Origin: Paenibacillus sp. EZ-K15
GTDB taxonomy: Bacteria; Bacillota; Bacilli; Paenibacillales; Paenibacillaceae
Assembly (NCBI RefSeq): GCF_002573715.1
Contig: NZ_PDHM01000012.1
Coordinates: 63,368-127,367 of the forward strand
DNA length: 64,000 nucleotides
Direction: 5' to 3'
Positions 61,724 through 64,000 of the stretch are shown here, piece by piece (position 1 is the stretch's first letter; every line of letters begins with the position of its first letter). The notes below the pieces were generated by a model. The model was not told the origin of the DNA and did no database searches. It saw only the letters and a list, made by a program, of their open reading frames with translations. The position numbers and the translations under genes were made by a program.

Positions 61724-64000
61724 ATGTATCGTTTATTTCACAGGCGGATCGCACTGTTTCTCAGTCTGTCACTGATCGTTTCCCTCATCGTTCCGGTTGG
61801 TTCCTCCGCGTTCGCGGATAACGAAATTTCCCCGGTGCAAAGTACGGGCACAGATCCCGTTACCTTGGTCTCCCAAGGCGGAGAGATTCTGGAGTTCACG
61901 GATATCAACGTGGCAGGCGACACAGTGGAAGGGAAAAATGATTATTTGGCGCTGTACACCAGTGGTGCTACGGTTACGGGCTCCGTATATACCAATGAGG
62001 TATGGGTGCCTACGCTTCATGTCGCGGTCTCCGTGGATGCGGGCGGCATCGTGCAGAATGTGGTTGGACCGGACGCTGATCCTCCGACTTCTTGGCCTCC
62101 GGGCACGCTGCTGCCGATTCCGGCCGGTGGTTACGTTGTAGTGGCTGGCGGCACCAATGCGTGGGATCAATCCGTTTTTCAGAAACCGCTCTTTAATCAT
62201 AACAAAACGGGAGATTCGGTGAAGCTGATGCGCGCGGGCGAAGAAGTGACTGCGGGTGATTTCCTGCCGGATTCGCCGGGACCGGGTCCGGGGCCCGATC
62301 CACTGCCACCCGAGCTGCATCTGATTACGCAAAATGATACGACCGTGGATATACCGGTCATTGAGATTGCGGGTTTTGTGGCGAACTATGCCGCGGATCA
62401 GGATTTAAGCGTAACCGTTAATGGCGATGAGACTGCGCTTACGGCGGATGGCGTGTTTCGCACGAATATTTATTTGGAACCGGGTCCGAACGAGGCTGAG
62501 GTAAAGCTGTTCAAGGGAGAAGGCGAATTGGCCGTTCAAACGCTGAACATCGTGTACGAACCAATTGAGAATCAGGACTATATTGAAGTCGAAGCGGCGC
62601 CGAAGGATATTACGATCGACATTGAAGGCCCGCGTAAGAAGCTGGACTATGTCGACAAGGATGTTACGGGCGTGCCGAACATCGTGGCGATTTTTACAAG
62701 GGATTACGGCAGCTCCATCACGATTCCCCAGACCAATGTCGCCGTGCAGGTGGATACCAACAACCGCGTATTACGGGTGATCAATCCTTCGATCAACGGG
62801 AAGCCTCCGGTATGGACCGGGCCCACCGAGCTTGAAATCCCCGAAGGCGGTTATGTGCTGATGGCACAGGACAACAGCTACGCAGGTAATAACATCAAGC
62901 GCTATTTGGCCGAGAATTTTAAGGTTGGGGACATGATCAAGCTGCGCAAGAACGGGGAAGTGGTACAGGTACGCGACATCATGAGCGGCAATGGCCTCAT
63001 TGCACGGCTTACGCTGGATAATCAGACGATGTATACCGTAACGGAAGGCAGCACCACGATCACGGGGCGCATCGACAACATGGACGATATTACCGCGATC
63101 AAACTTCTTGTGAACGGTAACGAGATTCCTTTTGAAGCGGATGGTACCTTCACCCATAACTACACGTTAGCAAATGGCACCAATTATATCGAAGTCAAAG
63201 TGTTGAAAAATGACATTGAGCAGGATGTGCGTCATCTTGCGGTGTTTGCAAGACCTGATTTTTCCCCGGATAAAGAAGTCATTCTCTGGGTGGACCAGGC
63301 TTCCAATGCCAGAAAGTTTAAAACGAGCGATGATGTTTTGGCATTCTTGCAAAAAGCCAAGGAATCGGGTGTTACCTCGGTCGCGTTTGATGTGAAAGGC
63401 GTTGAAGGTTATGTCTCATATAAGAAGAACGATTTGACTGGCAGACCTTACGTCAGCGAGATCAAGGCACCCGAAAAAGCGGGCGCAAGTCCAGATCTGG
63501 ACTTATTGCAGGAGTTCATTGACCATGGTCATGCACTGGGATTAGAGATTCATGCGGCGATCAACGTGTTTGCCGAAGGATCGATTGCCCATAACGAGTA
63601 TGCGGTTCTGAACGATCATCTCGATTGGGAGGAACGTGTATATTTCGCGGAGAACAATGGTGAGATCAAACGTCTGCGTGAAAGCAAAAAGCAGGGCTTG
63701 GTAGCCTTCGTCAACCCGTCCAATGACGAGGTCCGGAATTATCAGCTCAGAACATTTGAGGAAATCATCAAGAATTATGATGTGGACGGCGTTGTCCATG
63801 ACCGGAGCCGGTATGACAACGAAGGGGCTGATTTCAGCGACGAAACGCGCGTGAAGTTCGAGCAGTTTTTGCAGGCACGGAACAAACAGCTAGTCAATTG
63901 GCCGAACGATATCTTCTATTATGAAAATAATGTTAGGGTATACGGCCCGCTGATTCAGGACTGGTGGGAATTCCGCTCGGGCACGATTCAGAGCTTCTTT
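61724..64000 (+). CDS. Secreted GHL10-type (DUF187-like) glycoside-hydrolase-like protein, C-terminus outside window
   Basis: At least 759 residues, open to the last base. A signal peptide (about 1-27, IALFLSLSLIVSLIVPVGSS) is followed by two repeated N-terminal segments that each contain a beta-rich GGYVVVAGG or GGYVLMAQD type motif (about 120-130 and 375-385), with a Pro/Gly linker PGPGPGPDPLPPE near 190, and two Ig-like segments (ITQNDTTVDIPVIEIAGFV; VTEGSTTITGRIDN). From about 510 a GHL10/DUF187-like TIM barrel begins (VILWVDQASNARKFKTSDDV, VTSVAFDVKGVEGYVSYKK). It probably acts on extracellular polysaccharide whose products are taken up by the Lpl-type importer upstream. ATG 61724 follows AGAAGGGTGG. 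Confidence 0.85.
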   Translation, partial: MYRLFHRRIALFLSLSLIVSLIVPVGSSAFADNEISPVQSTGTDPVTLVSQGGEILEFTDINVAGDTVEGKNDYLALYTSGATVTGSVYTNEVWVPTLHVAVSVDAGGIVQNVVGPDADPPTSWPPGTLLPIPAGGYVVVAGGTNAWDQSVFQKPLFNHNKTGDSVKLMRAGEEVTAGDFLPDSPGPGPGPDPLPPELHLITQNDTTVDIPVIEIAGFVANYAADQDLSVTVNGDETALTADGVFRTNIYLEPGPNEAEVKLFKGEGELAVQTLNIVYEPIENQDYIEVEAAPKDITIDIEGPRKKLDYVDKDVTGVPNIVAIFTRDYGSSITIPQTNVAVQVDTNNRVLRVINPSINGKPPVWTGPTELEIPEGGYVLMAQDNSYAGNNIKRYLAENFKVGDMIKLRKNGEVVQVRDIMSGNGLIARLTLDNQTMYTVTEGSTTITGRIDNMDDITAIKLLVNGNEIPFEADGTFTHNYTLANGTNYIEVKVLKNDIEQDVRHLAVFARPDFSPDKEVILWVDQASNARKFKTSDDVLAFLQKAKESGVTSVAFDVKGVEGYVSYKKNDLTGRPYVSEIKAPEKAGASPDLDLLQEFIDHGHALGLEIHAAINVFAEGSIAHNEYAVLNDHLDWEERVYFAENNGEIKRLRESKKQGLVAFVNPSNDEVRNYQLRTFEEIIKNYDVDGVVHDRSRYDNEGADFSDETRVKFEQFLQARNKQLVNWPNDIFYYENNVRVYGPLIQDWWEFRSGTIQSFF

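Overview
The window reads as a chromosomal segment of a Bacillota bacterium, most likely Paenibacillus. Supporting signs are strong GGAGG-type ribosome sites, Bacillus-like gene sets (glcT-ptsGHI, galK-galE-type2 galT, yuaF-floT, araA/araDBM with AraR, khtTU), YesM/YesN two-component partners beside LplB/LplC-type permeases, a GHL10 surface protein and many sugar-uptake loci that lack their own ABC ATPase. I see no rRNA, tRNA, phage, transposase or CRISPR array.

Layout. 1-6.8 kb: end of an aldo/keto reductase, then an AraC-type regulator divergent from a galK-galE-galT (Leloir) operon, then an iron alcohol dehydrogenase. 6.8-9.0 kb: NfeD-like YuaF and flotillin behind a SigW-type ECF promoter. 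9.1-14.5 kb: glcT, a GlcT antitermination leader, and ptsG-ptsH-ptsI. 14.6-18 kb: type I pullulanase with an unusual C-terminal CBM41-like module, and ribosomal protein L25. 18-21.6 kb (minus): an orphan amino-acid-type binding protein and kduI-deoR-kduD for unsaturated uronates. 21.9-26.3 kb: a GDPD, then a BlaI/BlaR1-like regulatory pair with a secreted paralogue of the BlaR1-like sensor domain; both transcripts start at near-identical promoters carrying paired BlaI-type palindromes. 26.3-32.9 kb: arabinose regulon araA, araR, araD-araB-araM with AraR boxes. 33-39.9 kb: an uncharacterised catabolic cluster: FAD oxidoreductase, ion-coupled transporter, HyuA-like ATPase without HyuB, an ImmA/IrrE-like zincin and an RpiR regulator.

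40-46.2 kb: an ArsR-fold regulator divergent from GH51 arabinofuranosidase abfA and an AraNPQ-like ABC importer. Together with araABD this gives uptake of arabino-oligosaccharides, release of arabinose inside the cell and conversion to xylulose-5-phosphate. 46.3-51.6 kb: small membrane and unknown genes, a minus-strand khtT-khtU-yitT operon, a small membrane gene behind a Fur/Zur-like palindrome, a secreted YHYH protein and a zinc-ribbon protein. 51.9-64 kb: binding protein, YesM, YesN, a 936-base gap rich in hairpins, two LplB/LplC permeases, a second binding protein, and a secreted GHL10 protein that runs off the end.

Most notable structure: the BlaI/M56/secreted-paralogue module; the ImmA-like protease inside a hydantoinase-type operon; a 113-base structured repeat present at 46557-46669 and, inverted, at 59787-59898; and an inverted domain order in the pullulanase. 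Start positions were moved from the longest frame wherever a ribosome site made another start clearly better. All family calls are from motif recognition by eye; no database search was run.
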